This document shows positions 7,788-15,586 of a DNA stretch of 25,715 bases, piece after piece. The position numbers and the translations under genes are program-made. The notes under the pieces were generated by a model. That model did not search any database. It was not told where the DNA came from and worked only from the letters and a program-made list of their open reading frames with translations. The stretch lies in contig CAXBLG010000046.1 of assembly GCA_963976395.1 (NCBI GenBank), forward strand, positions 1 to 25,715, given 5' to 3'. This DNA is from UBA11612 sp963976395. GTDB lineage: Bacteria > Pseudomonadota > Alphaproteobacteria > Rhodospirillales > Rhodospirillaceae. Positions within the stretch are counted from its first letter, which is position 1, and each line of letters starts with the position of its first letter.

Positions 7788-8189
7788 ATGCTCGACAATT
7801 ATCCTTACACCGCCTTGGTCGCGGTGCTTGCCCTGTTTGTCTACACCTGGGTGACCATGCGAGTTGGTGCGGCGCGCGGCAAATACAATGTGCAGGCTCC
7901 GGCGACCGACGGCCCTCCGGAATTCCAGCGTGTCTTCAGGGCGCACATGAATACGCTTGAGCAAATGATCACGTTTGTTCCGGCGCTGGCGATCTTCGCT
8001 ATGGCCTGGGGCGATCTTCCAACAGCTATCGTTGGCGTTTTTTGGCCCATCGGTCGAATTTTGTATGCGGTCGGCTACTACAAAGCGCCGGAGAAGCGTG
8101 GGCCCGGGTTTGGGATTTCTTTCCTCGCCACGGCTATTCTCTTGATCGGCGGATTGGTCGGCATCGTTATGAAGTTGGGCGGATTCTAA
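7788..8189 (+). CDS. MAPEG-family membrane protein
   Basis: I chose the ATG at 7788 because GGGGAG (7775-7780) lies 7 bases before it; a TTG at 7773 would overlap that site. The 133-residue protein has an N-terminal membrane helix (about 5-23), then the family signature FRAHMNTLEQ (around 47-56), a second hydrophobic stretch directly after, and a C-terminal helix rich in Ile, Leu and Gly, giving the usual four-helix MAPEG layout. Relatives include membrane glutathione transferases and eicosanoid-pathway enzymes; the bacterial members are mostly uncharacterised. gshA lies nearby on the other strand, so a glutathione link is conceivable but the genes are convergent, not co-transcribed. Confidence 0.82.
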   Translation: MLDNYPYTALVAVLALFVYTWVTMRVGAARGKYNVQAPATDGPPEFQRVFRAHMNTLEQMITFVPALAIFAMAWGDLPTAIVGVFWPIGRILYAVGYYKAPEKRGPGFGISFLATAILLIGGLVGIVMKLGGF

Positions 8190-8195
8190 ACCGTC

Positions 8196-8231
8196 GTGGG
8201 CGGTCCGCGACCCGCGCGACCGCCCCACTTT
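8196..8231. terminator. GC-rich hairpin between convergent MAPEG and chorismate mutase genes
   Basis: Arms 8196-8209 and 8215-8228 pair over about 13 positions with one bulged base on each side and a 5-base loop, filling the spacer between the two stop codons. Only three T residues follow on the plus strand. It probably acts on the MAPEG transcript and perhaps on the opposing one, but it is a weak intrinsic terminator by U-tract. Confidence 0.55.
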
Positions 8232-8661
8232 ATGGCTTATGAATTTTCCGCCAATTACGCTGCTCGTCTTTGGTATATTCATCGATCATTGAGCGATAAA
8301 CGGCCTCGATCGTGTCAGGATTTGCGCCATAGGTTTTCGCCATTCTGCGAACCCGGGCAACAATCGCTTCGACCCGCGACTGCACAACCACGCCTTTGAC
8401 CGACGGTTTGAACTGAGCCGCCTGGGTAACTACGTAATGTCGCCGGCACATCAACGGCACAAGAACATCATCCAGATCGTCTATGGTACGGCGAATATCA
8501 GCTAAGCTTTTGAACGAATCGGCTGGCGGCTTCGCGGCGGAAACCTTGAGAGATTTCACCGCCTTTTTTTTCGGCCCGGCTTTCTTGGAAGTTGCTTTCT
8601 TGGACAACGCCTTTTTCGGTGCCGATTTCTTCGCTGCAGCTTTGGTTTTTGTTTTCGCCAC
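8230..8661 (-). CDS. Chorismate mutase / PchB-like (AroQ fold) with histone-H1-like N-terminal tail
   Basis: The start is a GTG at 8661 preceded by AGAGGG with 7-base spacing; that site overlaps the stop of gshA, so the genes are probably translationally coupled. Residues 52-140 match the all-helical chorismate mutase type II fold, closest in pattern to isochorismate pyruvate lyase/salicylate-type mutases: LADIRRTIDDLD, then QFKPS (Lys85), QSRV (Arg96), and a closing EYTKDEQRNWRK. Expected reaction is chorismate to prephenate, or a related pericyclic step. Residues 3-44 hold 17 lysines and no acidic residue, with KK recurring at exactly five-residue spacing (11, 16, 21, 26, 31). That resembles DNA-binding histone H1-type tails and is not part of the usual enzyme. 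Function of the tail is unknown. Confidence 0.8.
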   Translation of the reverse strand: MAKTKTKAAAKKSAPKKALSKKATSKKAGPKKKAVKSLKVSAAKPPADSFKSLADIRRTIDDLDDVLVPLMCRRHYVVTQAAQFKPSVKGVVVQSRVEAIVARVRRMAKTYGANPDTIEAVYRSMIDEYTKDEQRNWRKIHKP

Positions 8662-8672
8662 TCTTAATCCCT

Positions 8673-10037
8673 CTAGTAACTGAATTCGATATAGGCCTTG
8701 GTTACATCGCCTTCCCACGGCCCATGATAAAGTTCCAGCATACGCTCCGCAGGCGTTATGCCTGCATCGGCGATGCCCCGCAGTGGCCGCAAAAAACCAG
8801 TTTCGTCGTTACCTGCCTCGTCGAGACACGCGCGGTTTTTCAGACCGATCTCAGATAATTCCAATGCCGCCTTGGCGATGTCCTGAACACTACGCCCGCG
8901 AACTTCCGCTTTAAGGGCTCGCGTTGGAACATCGAGATAAAGCTGATCTCGGTCCTGAGCGGTCCATTTTTTCACAAGATCCCAAGCCCCATCCAACGCC
9001 TCGGTATCATAAAGCAATCCTGTCCAGAACGCCGGCAACCCGCACAACCGACCCCAGGGTCCGGAATCGGCCCCGCGTAGCTCGATATAGTTTTTGATGC
9101 GCGCTTCTGGGAAGGCCGTGGACAAGTGATCGAACCAATCCGCGATGGTCGGCACTTCACCCGGCAGAGCGGGCAAGGTGCCGTTCATGTAGTCGCGGAA
9201 CGACTGACCGGAGGCGTCGATATAGCCATCGCGGTAGACAAAATACATGGGCACATCGAGCAAGTAATCTACATACCGCTCAAAACTCATCCCGTCCTCA
9301 AAGGCAAATGGCAGCTGTCCGGTTCGAGCGGCGTCAGTGTGTTGCCAGATATTTGCCCGGTGACTCAAGAATCCGTTGGGCTTACCTTCGGTAAAAGGAG
9401 AGTTCGCCCACAAAGCTGTCGCGATCGGCTGCAAGGCCAGCGAAACACGCAACTTCTTCACCATGTCGGCTTCGGATGCGAAGTCCAGGTTCACCTGAAC
9501 CGTACAGGTGCGCGTCATCATATCGATGCCCATGGTCCCCACTTTGGGCATGTATTCACGCATGATTTTGTAGCGGCCCTTGGGCATCCAATGGATGTCC
9601 TCGCGCCGCCAGTCCGGTGTGAACCCCAATCCCAGCATGCCAATGCCCAGATCGTCATTCACTTCTTTAACTTGCGTTAGATGCTCCATGACCTCGTTGC
9701 AGGTCTGGTGCACATCATCAAGCGGAGCGCCGGACAACTCCACCTGCCCGCCGGGCTCGAGAGAGATCGAGCCTTTTGAATCTTGCTTGAGTGCAATCAG
9801 GTTTTCGCCTTCTGTCACCGGCTCCCAGCCGAACCGCTGCATGCCTTCCAGAAAGGCGCGAATACCCGCGTCACCGTCATAGGTCAGCGGCTTGAAATCG
9901 GCCTTGTTATAGGAAAATTTCTCGTGCTCGGTGCCGATACGCCATTGGTCTTTGGGTTTGGATCCCGACTCAAGAGCTGCCACCAGTTGAGCCTTAGAGG
10001 TTACGGGATCAGCCTTGTCGGATCTAAATGACGTCAT
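8673..10037 (-). CDS. gshA: Glutamate-cysteine ligase (plant/proteobacterial type)
   Basis: The 454-residue length and motifs fit the GCS2-type enzyme of plants and alphaproteobacteria: WRIGTEHEKF (32-41), ISLEPGGQVELSGAP (91-105), MPKGRYKIMREYMP (151-164) and TRTCTVQVNLDFASE (175-189). It ligates glutamate and cysteine to gamma-glutamylcysteine, the first and rate-limiting step of glutathione synthesis, in the cytoplasm. No gshB lies in this window. It is followed 11 bases downstream by the chorismate-mutase-family gene. The ribosome-binding site before the ATG at 10037 is poor, so the exact start is less certain than the identity. Confidence 0.95.
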   Translation of the reverse strand: MTSFRSDKADPVTSKAQLVAALESGSKPKDQWRIGTEHEKFSYNKADFKPLTYDGDAGIRAFLEGMQRFGWEPVTEGENLIALKQDSKGSISLEPGGQVELSGAPLDDVHQTCNEVMEHLTQVKEVNDDLGIGMLGLGFTPDWRREDIHWMPKGRYKIMREYMPKVGTMGIDMMTRTCTVQVNLDFASEADMVKKLRVSLALQPIATALWANSPFTEGKPNGFLSHRANIWQHTDAARTGQLPFAFEDGMSFERYVDYLLDVPMYFVYRDGYIDASGQSFRDYMNGTLPALPGEVPTIADWFDHLSTAFPEARIKNYIELRGADSGPWGRLCGLPAFWTGLLYDTEALDGAWDLVKKWTAQDRDQLYLDVPTRALKAEVRGRSVQDIAKAALELSEIGLKNRACLDEAGNDETGFLRPLRGIADAGITPAERMLELYHGPWEGDVTKAYIEFSY

Positions 10038-10159
10038 GGTCGAACGCTGGCCTCAACTTGGAACGGCAGTCCACAGACGAACAAGGCCGCGCGATAAAGG
10101 GGGATAGGTATTTAGGGTGTACAGAGTCAGTGTGCCAGAACCTCTGGCTGAATTTATCA

Positions 10160-10927
10160 TCACACTCCATCTATCGGCTTACGCGGCAGGCTAGGCGGCA
10201 CCCAATCGCCCACCAGCGCCTGCCAACACGCCAACGCGGCAATCGCTGCGGTCTCGGCCCGCAACAAACGTGGACCAAGCCCAACTGCGGTAGCAAAAGG
10301 CAGTTGACGCAGCGCGTCAAGTTCAGATTGCGCAAAGCCCCCTTCCGGTCCGGTCAAAAACCCACAGGGTTCACGAGTCGCGGACATTAAGGCTTGTGCA
10401 ATGGGCGCACCGCCACCGGACTCGTCCAAAAAATACAAACGGCGGTCCACGGGCCACTCAGTGACAAACTGATCGAACGAACACGGCGTATGCACCGTCG
10501 GCACCGAGAGCCGTGAGCATTGTTCCGCAGCTTCAAGCGCATGAGCTTGAAGCCGCTCGACCTTGACCCGCTTTATATCCGTGCGCTGCGTAAATACCGG
10601 CAACAGCGCCGCGACGCCAAGCTCGGATGCTTTTTCGGCGATAAAGTCCACGCGCTTCACCGGCGCAAAGGCCAACCAAAGGTCAGGAGCGCTATCCTGC
10701 ACCCGGCTAAGCTTTTCCACATCAAACTGTACGCTGCGCTTCGTCGGAATGGCGAGGCTGGCCCACCACTCACCGTCACGACCGTTAAAGAGCGCAACAG
10801 GCTGACCCGGTTTGCAGCGCATAACATGCAACAGATAATGCGCTTGCGCTTCGGACGCAGTCACGAGCGCACCTTCCGTTAAGCCTTCATCTACGAAAAG
10901 GCGTATCCTCGCATTGGTTTTCGACAT
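10160..10927 (-). CDS. rsmE: 16S rRNA (uracil(1498)-N3)-methyltransferase RsmE
   Basis: The protein shows the SPOUT methyltransferase signatures GPEGGF (193-198) and LGPRLLRAETA (217-227), which form the knotted S-adenosylmethionine site, and the N-terminal PUA-like part beginning RLFVDEG. It methylates U1498 of 16S rRNA in the assembled 30S subunit. I placed the start at the ATG at 10927 (255 residues, the usual length) rather than an ATG at 10996, which would add a Cys-rich stretch unlike the family and overlap the divergent ubiA start. A GTG one codon earlier is also possible. A 6-bp hairpin with 3-base loop (10134-10148) lies just past the stop but has no U-run. Confidence 0.93.
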   Translation of the reverse strand: MSKTNARIRLFVDEGLTEGALVTASEAQAHYLLHVMRCKPGQPVALFNGRDGEWWASLAIPTKRSVQFDVEKLSRVQDSAPDLWLAFAPVKRVDFIAEKASELGVAALLPVFTQRTDIKRVKVERLQAHALEAAEQCSRLSVPTVHTPCSFDQFVTEWPVDRRLYFLDESGGGAPIAQALMSATREPCGFLTGPEGGFAQSELDALRQLPFATAVGLGPRLLRAETAAIAALACWQALVGDWVPPSLPRKPIDGV

Positions 10928-10994
10928 CACAGACCGCTTAATGTGAGAAGCCGCGCATTGAGTGCGGCAGCACTTCTCCTTACTGTAACGGCCC

Positions 10995-11909
10995 ATGGAA
11001 AACCAACAAATCCCTAGAACAGATATTCCGCGCCGGAGTTGGGTTGACGTTCTGCTGCCGGCCCCGATGCGCCCCTATGCCGGTCTTATGCGACTGGACC
11101 GCCCTATTGGAGCGTGGCTACTTCTGCTGCCGTGTTTGTGGGGTGTGACCTTGGCATCCATCGGTATGCCGGACTTGCGGCTCATTGGCCTTTTCTTGTT
11201 GGGCGCGCTTGTCATGCGCGGCGCAGGGTGTACTTACAACGACATCGTTGACCGGGATATCGACGCCAAAGTGGAGCGCACCTCCACACGTCCGCTGCCC
11301 TCGGGCCAGATTTCTACCAGAGCCGCCGCCCTTTTTCTCGCGGGTCAACTCGCCGTCGGCTTGATCGTTCTTCTGCAGTTTAATTTGTTCACGATCGGCC
11401 TGGGACTTGCCTCGCTGGCACTGGTCGCGACCTACCCCTTCATGAAACGAATCACCTATTGGCCGCAGGCGTGGCTCGGCCTCACCTTTAATTGGGGAGC
11501 CTTAATGGGCTGGGCGGCCGTCTACGGCCAAGTCAACGACGCTGCGTTACTCTTGTATGCCGCCGGGTTTTTCTGGACATTGGGATACGACACGATCTAC
11601 GCCCACCAAGACAAAGAGGACGACGTCCTCGCCGGGGTGAAATCCGCAGCGCTCGCGCTAGGCGCTTACACCAAACCCTTTGTCGCTGTTGTATATGCGA
11701 TCAGCATCATCTTAATCGCCGCCGCGACCCTAATCCCATACCCGTTTAGCGTTCCTGCCGCCGCCATTCTGGGGCTCGCCGCGCTGCACCTCGCCTGGCA
11801 AGTGATCACACTGGACATCAACGACCACACCAACTGTCTGCGGCGGTTCCGCTCCAACCGGGACTTCGGCCTTCTTGTGGTGCTGGCGTTGCTTTTAATG
11901 CGGTTTTAA
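10995..11909 (+). CDS. ubiA: 4-hydroxybenzoate polyprenyltransferase
   Basis: This multi-span membrane protein of 304 residues has both aspartate-rich motifs of the family: NDIVDRDID (82-90) and YDTIYAHQDKEDD (198-210), which bind Mg2+ and the prenyl diphosphate. It attaches the polyprenyl chain to 4-hydroxybenzoate in the inner membrane, the committed step of ubiquinone synthesis. ubiD, the decarboxylase acting on the product, lies about 2.2 kb downstream on the same strand but is separated by an opposing gene. It diverges from rsmE across 67 bases that must hold both promoters. Confidence 0.95.
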   Translation: MENQQIPRTDIPRRSWVDVLLPAPMRPYAGLMRLDRPIGAWLLLLPCLWGVTLASIGMPDLRLIGLFLLGALVMRGAGCTYNDIVDRDIDAKVERTSTRPLPSGQISTRAAALFLAGQLAVGLIVLLQFNLFTIGLGLASLALVATYPFMKRITYWPQAWLGLTFNWGALMGWAAVYGQVNDAALLLYAAGFFWTLGYDTIYAHQDKEDDVLAGVKSAALALGAYTKPFVAVVYAISIILIAAATLIPYPFSVPAAAILGLAALHLAWQVITLDINDHTNCLRRFRSNRDFGLLVVLALLLMRF

Positions 11910-11943
11910 ATCAAAGCACGGGCCGTAATGGATGCCTCAAAGT

Positions 11944-13674
11944 TTATTCGGCGGCCTGCTGCGGCTGATCCAAATATTTGGAAACATCCACTTCGTCGAT
12001 TTGCTCCGGCCGCAAGAATTGCTCGGCGTATTCCTTGTAAGCTCCTGATGCCAGGAACAAGTTGAACAAATCGGCATCGACGTGTTTGTCTTTTTTCATA
12101 AACCAAAGAATTTTCACGCTTTCTGAAAGTGTCTTGGCTTTCTTGTAGGGTCGGTCAGCCGCCGTCAGCGCTTCGAAAATATCGGCAATGGCCATCATCT
12201 TGGCCGGCCACGACATGTCCTCGCCTTTCAGCTGATTGGGATAGCCGGTCCCATCCATCTTTTCATGGTGACCGCCGGCAAATTCCGGCACGCGCTTCAA
12301 ATGCTTGGGAAACGGCATTTCGTTGAGCATTTCGATAGTCAAAACGATGTGGTCGTTAATTTTGCGACGCTCGTCGTCGTTCAGCGTGCCGCGCTGAATG
12401 CACATATTGGTGATTTCGCCGAGGTCGTATTCTGCCTCAGAATGTTCGGGCAGATCTGCGAGAAGATGCTCCCAGCCCTCTTCCGGCGGCGGCGCTTTCT
12501 CGAGCAACTTCGCTTCCGTCCAAGACAGACCCAGTTGGCGATCGAAATAGCGATACCACTTCTGTTTGCTGATCGCATGCACTCGGTCTTGTTTGTCCTG
12601 GGACATAAACTCGCCGCCGATATTGCTGTCGGCAATAAACGCCCACTGTTCTTTTAACTCCTGGCACTTATCCCGGAATTTCTTACGCTCGATCCGCGCA
12701 TTCTTTCCTTTGGCAATGGCCTTGAGCATCTTGATTTCGGCGTCACGGCGCAGCACCTCGAAGCGCATACGCACTTCGTGAACACGATCATAAATGGTTT
12801 GCAGTTTGGTTGCTTTATCTACAACGAATTCCGGCGTCGTCACCTTACCGATGTCGTGCAGCCATGCCGCCACATGCAATTCATACCACTGCTGATCGTC
12901 CAGTTCGAAATCGGCAAATATCCCCTCTTTCGAATCGCTGGCTTTCGACGCAAGCATCTTTGTGAGCTCGGGCACGCGTTGACAGTGACCACCGGTATAG
13001 GGCGATTTGGCGTCAATCGCGTGCGCCATGACCTTAATCAAGCTATCCATCAGGGCCTTCTGGGCCTCGATCAATTTTTGATTATCGATGGCGACCGCGG
13101 CTTGTGAAGCGAGCGCGCCGATCGTGCGCTGCACCTCGGTGGTGAAGGCGATCACTTCACCGTCGGCGTCCTTGGCATTGAGCAACTGCAGAACCCCGAT
13201 AACTTCATCGGAGTAATTCAAAAGCGGAATGCACAAAAATGACTTAGACCTGTATCCGGTTCCCTCATCAAATTTCTTGGTGCCCGAAAAATCATAACCT
13301 TCGGCTTGATAGGCATCAGGAATGTTAATAGCCTTTTTGTTCAGAGCCGCAGCGGCCGAGACATTATTGTAATTGGGCTTGCCGGTTTCCGCGTTGTACA
13401 TCCGCACCGGCGGAAACGGGATCGGCACCCCGGTGGTTCCGCCCATGGCAATTTTGAGAGAGTTTGTGCGCATGATGACAAACTTCAGCGCATCGTCGTC
13501 TGTACGCAGATAGAGCGTACCGCCGTCGGCGTTGGTGATGTCCATCGCCTCCAGGAGAATCATTTCGGTCAGGCGGTCATGGTTGCGTTCGGCCGAAAGC
13601 GCGAGGCCGATCTCGATCAGCCTCTCAAGGCCGCTCGAACCGCCGCTTGTCTTCACTGTATCTCCGTCCGCCAT
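11944..13674 (-). CDS. GAF domain plus HD-GYP phosphodiesterase with a long internal insertion
   Basis: Residues about 15-197 form a GAF sensor domain (SFLCIPLLNYSDEVIGVLQLLN at its end is typical). From 205 an HD-GYP domain begins: GGHCQRVPELT (228-238), LHDIGK (272-277), GGHHEKMDGTGYP (467-479) and DIFEALTAADRPYKKA (498-513). All metal-binding landmarks of an active cyclic-di-GMP phosphodiesterase are present. Between HDIGK and the helix that normally follows lies an extra segment of roughly 110-125 residues (about 295-415), basic and probably coiled-coil at first (RRDAEIKMLKAIAKGKNARIERKK region), then Trp/Pro-containing. There is no receiver domain, so the GAF ligand is probably the signal. 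GAGAGGG lies just before the ATG. It converges with ubiA and diverges from ubiD. Confidence 0.9.
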   Translation of the reverse strand: MADGDTVKTSGGSSGLERLIEIGLALSAERNHDRLTEMILLEAMDITNADGGTLYLRTDDDALKFVIMRTNSLKIAMGGTTGVPIPFPPVRMYNAETGKPNYNNVSAAAALNKKAINIPDAYQAEGYDFSGTKKFDEGTGYRSKSFLCIPLLNYSDEVIGVLQLLNAKDADGEVIAFTTEVQRTIGALASQAAVAIDNQKLIEAQKALMDSLIKVMAHAIDAKSPYTGGHCQRVPELTKMLASKASDSKEGIFADFELDDQQWYELHVAAWLHDIGKVTTPEFVVDKATKLQTIYDRVHEVRMRFEVLRRDAEIKMLKAIAKGKNARIERKKFRDKCQELKEQWAFIADSNIGGEFMSQDKQDRVHAISKQKWYRYFDRQLGLSWTEAKLLEKAPPPEEGWEHLLADLPEHSEAEYDLGEITNMCIQRGTLNDDERRKINDHIVLTIEMLNEMPFPKHLKRVPEFAGGHHEKMDGTGYPNQLKGEDMSWPAKMMAIADIFEALTAADRPYKKAKTLSESVKILWFMKKDKHVDADLFNLFLASGAYKEYAEQFLRPEQIDEVDVSKYLDQPQQAAE

Positions 13675-14067
13675 ACGCCCTCTCTAAATCCCGGCTCATC
13701 TAAACTTCACCAAACCAGGCTTGGTGGCCTGACGCGCCGTTTAGAACACCTATCCTTTAGCCGAATTTAGGCTCGACCTAAGGGATTAAGCTGCCACCAC
13801 TACGCCGGTCATTGTTGCGATTTTGCATGTCATTTTTTGACGGCGTTTATTTTGTATGCTCAGCGGGTTACAGGCAAACCGTAAAAGTCTTACTAACGAC
13901 GAGAATACTAGTCCTACAGCTTAAATACGACAAGTGACCCCGGTTATTTCTCCTAGAGGTTGAGATGTTCGGAATGCCGCCATGGTCGCTTGACGCCCCT
14001 CCCATGGCCGCTTAAGTCATTGGGAGACACCGCGAATTTTCCCTCGGGCCAATCTGGATCGGTTTTA
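13675..14067. other. 393-base divergent spacer between HD-GYP and ubiD genes
   Basis: No gene is supported here. It contains a 6-bp inverted repeat CACCAA/TTGGTG (13708-13726) near the HD-GYP start and an AT-richer patch around 13820-13860 (GATTTTGCATGTCATTTT and after) that is the best place for a promoter. I could not fit a -35/-10 pair with acceptable spacing. The frame of ubiD stays open upstream to 13960, but that extension looks non-coding. Confidence 0.5.
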
Positions 14068-15579
14068 ATGCCTTACCAATCCCTGCGCGACTTTATGGCC
14101 CGGCTTGAGCGGGAAGGGCGCCTCAAACGGGTCACGACCCCCGTCTCACCGCATCTCGAAATGACTGAAATTCAGACTCGAGTCCTGGCCGAGGGCGGTC
14201 CTGCGATTCTCTTCGAGAACGTTCTGCGGCCCGACGGCAGCCCCTACCCTATGCCTGTCCTGGTCAATCTCTTCGGCACGGTCGAGCGCGTAGCCTGGGG
14301 CATGGACCGCGAACCCCATCAATTGCGCGAAGTCGGGGAAACCCTGGCCTTTTTGAAGCAGCCCGAGCCGCCCGGCGGCTGGAAAGAAGCCTGGGATATG
14401 CTGCCCCTGCTTAAAACCGTTATGGCGATGAAGCCCCGCACCACCTCCAACGCACCCTGCCAGGAGATTGTCCAGACCGGAGACGACATCGACCTCCATC
14501 AGTTCCCGGTGCAAACCTGCTGGCCCGGTGACGCCGCGCCTCTCATCACCTGGCCGCTTGTGGTCACTAAAGGGCCGGGCGATGACAAGCGAGACGTTTA
14601 CAACCTCGGCATTTACCGCATGCAGATCACCGGACGGGATACCACCCTTATGAGGTGGCTGAAGCACCGGGGCGGCGCCGGACACTATGACCGGTGGAAA
14701 GACAAAAAGACCGAGCCCTTGCCGGCCGCTGTCGTCATTGGCGCCGATCCAGGCACCATCCTGGCCGCCGTGACGCCCGTACCCGATACCCTCTCCGAAT
14801 ATCAATTCGCCGGATTGCTGCGCGGTCGCAAAGTTGATCTCGTAGACTGTAAGACTGTCCCACTGAAGGTGCCCGCGGATGCTGAGATCATCCTGGAAGG
14901 GCACGTTCTGCTGGATGAGCATGGCGACGAAGGCCCCTTTGGCGACCACACCGGCTATTATAACGCGGTGGAGAAATTTCCGGTGTTCCGCGTCTCGGCA
15001 ATCACCATGCGGCGCGAGCCGATTTATCTGTCTACCTATACCGGACGCCCGCCGGATGAGCCGTCCATCCTCGGCGAGGCCCTCAACGAAGTCTTTATCC
15101 CGCTCCTCATTCAGCAGTTCCCGGAGATCACCGATTTCTGGCTGCCGCCCGAGGGATGCAGCTACCGCATCGCTGTAGTCAGCATGAAAAAATCCTATCC
15201 GGGCCATGCCAAGCGCGTGATGATGGGTGTGTGGAGTTTTCTGCGCCAGTTCGTGTACACAAAATTCGTCATTGTCGTGGACGACGACATCAACGCCCGC
15301 GACTGGAAAGACGTCATGTGGGCCATCTCCACCCGTATGGACCCCGCACGGGACATTACGGTTGTGGATCGCACCCCCATAGACTATCTGGACTTTGCCT
15401 CGCCGGAGCCGGGCCTAGGCGGCAAGATCGGCTTTGATGCCACCAACAAGCTTCCGCCCGAAACCCACCGCGAATGGGGCACGCAAATTCAGATGTCCGA
15501 GGACATCGTCAAACTCGTCACCGAAAAATGGGCCGAATACGGGCTACCCGGTGACGGAAAATCCATTTGGAAAGTTTAG
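14068..15579 (+). CDS. ubiD: UbiD family 3-octaprenyl-4-hydroxybenzoate decarboxylase
   Basis: The start at 14068 (MPYQSLRDFMARLE) gives 503 residues, the normal UbiD length; the frame extends further upstream but with no resemblance to the family. Landmarks include NLGIYRMQ (179-186), GHVLLDEHGDEGPFGDHTGYY (278-298, with the acidic residues of the active site) and GRPPDEPS, PEGCSYRIAVVSM and DDDINARDWKDVMWA toward the C-terminus. It removes the carboxyl group from the prenylated 4-hydroxybenzoate made by UbiA and needs prenylated FMN from a UbiX partner, which is not in the window. pmbA follows 7 bases after the stop. Confidence 0.95.
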   Translation: MPYQSLRDFMARLEREGRLKRVTTPVSPHLEMTEIQTRVLAEGGPAILFENVLRPDGSPYPMPVLVNLFGTVERVAWGMDREPHQLREVGETLAFLKQPEPPGGWKEAWDMLPLLKTVMAMKPRTTSNAPCQEIVQTGDDIDLHQFPVQTCWPGDAAPLITWPLVVTKGPGDDKRDVYNLGIYRMQITGRDTTLMRWLKHRGGAGHYDRWKDKKTEPLPAAVVIGADPGTILAAVTPVPDTLSEYQFAGLLRGRKVDLVDCKTVPLKVPADAEIILEGHVLLDEHGDEGPFGDHTGYYNAVEKFPVFRVSAITMRREPIYLSTYTGRPPDEPSILGEALNEVFIPLLIQQFPEITDFWLPPEGCSYRIAVVSMKKSYPGHAKRVMMGVWSFLRQFVYTKFVIVVDDDINARDWKDVMWAISTRMDPARDITVVDRTPIDYLDFASPEPGLGGKIGFDATNKLPPETHREWGTQIQMSEDIVKLVTEKWAEYGLPGDGKSIWKV

Positions 15580-15586
15580 GACCGAT

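Noticed and set aside
7761..8282. A 173-codon minus-strand frame across the MAPEG gene
   Set aside because: It is antisense to a MAPEG protein with a good ribosome-binding site and signature motif, and overlaps the hairpin and the end of the chorismate mutase gene.
10134..10148. Intrinsic terminator after rsmE
   Set aside because: The 6-bp hairpin is perfect, but no T-run follows it on the minus strand, so it is only mentioned with rsmE.
10928..10996. Longer RsmE starting at 10996
   Set aside because: It would overlap the divergent ubiA start and add a Cys-rich stretch foreign to the family; the ATG at 10927 gives the usual length.
14146..15207. A 353-codon open frame on the minus strand opposite ubiD
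   Set aside because: It is fully inside a clear UbiD gene, its product resembles no family, and long antisense frames are common in GC-rich coding sequence.
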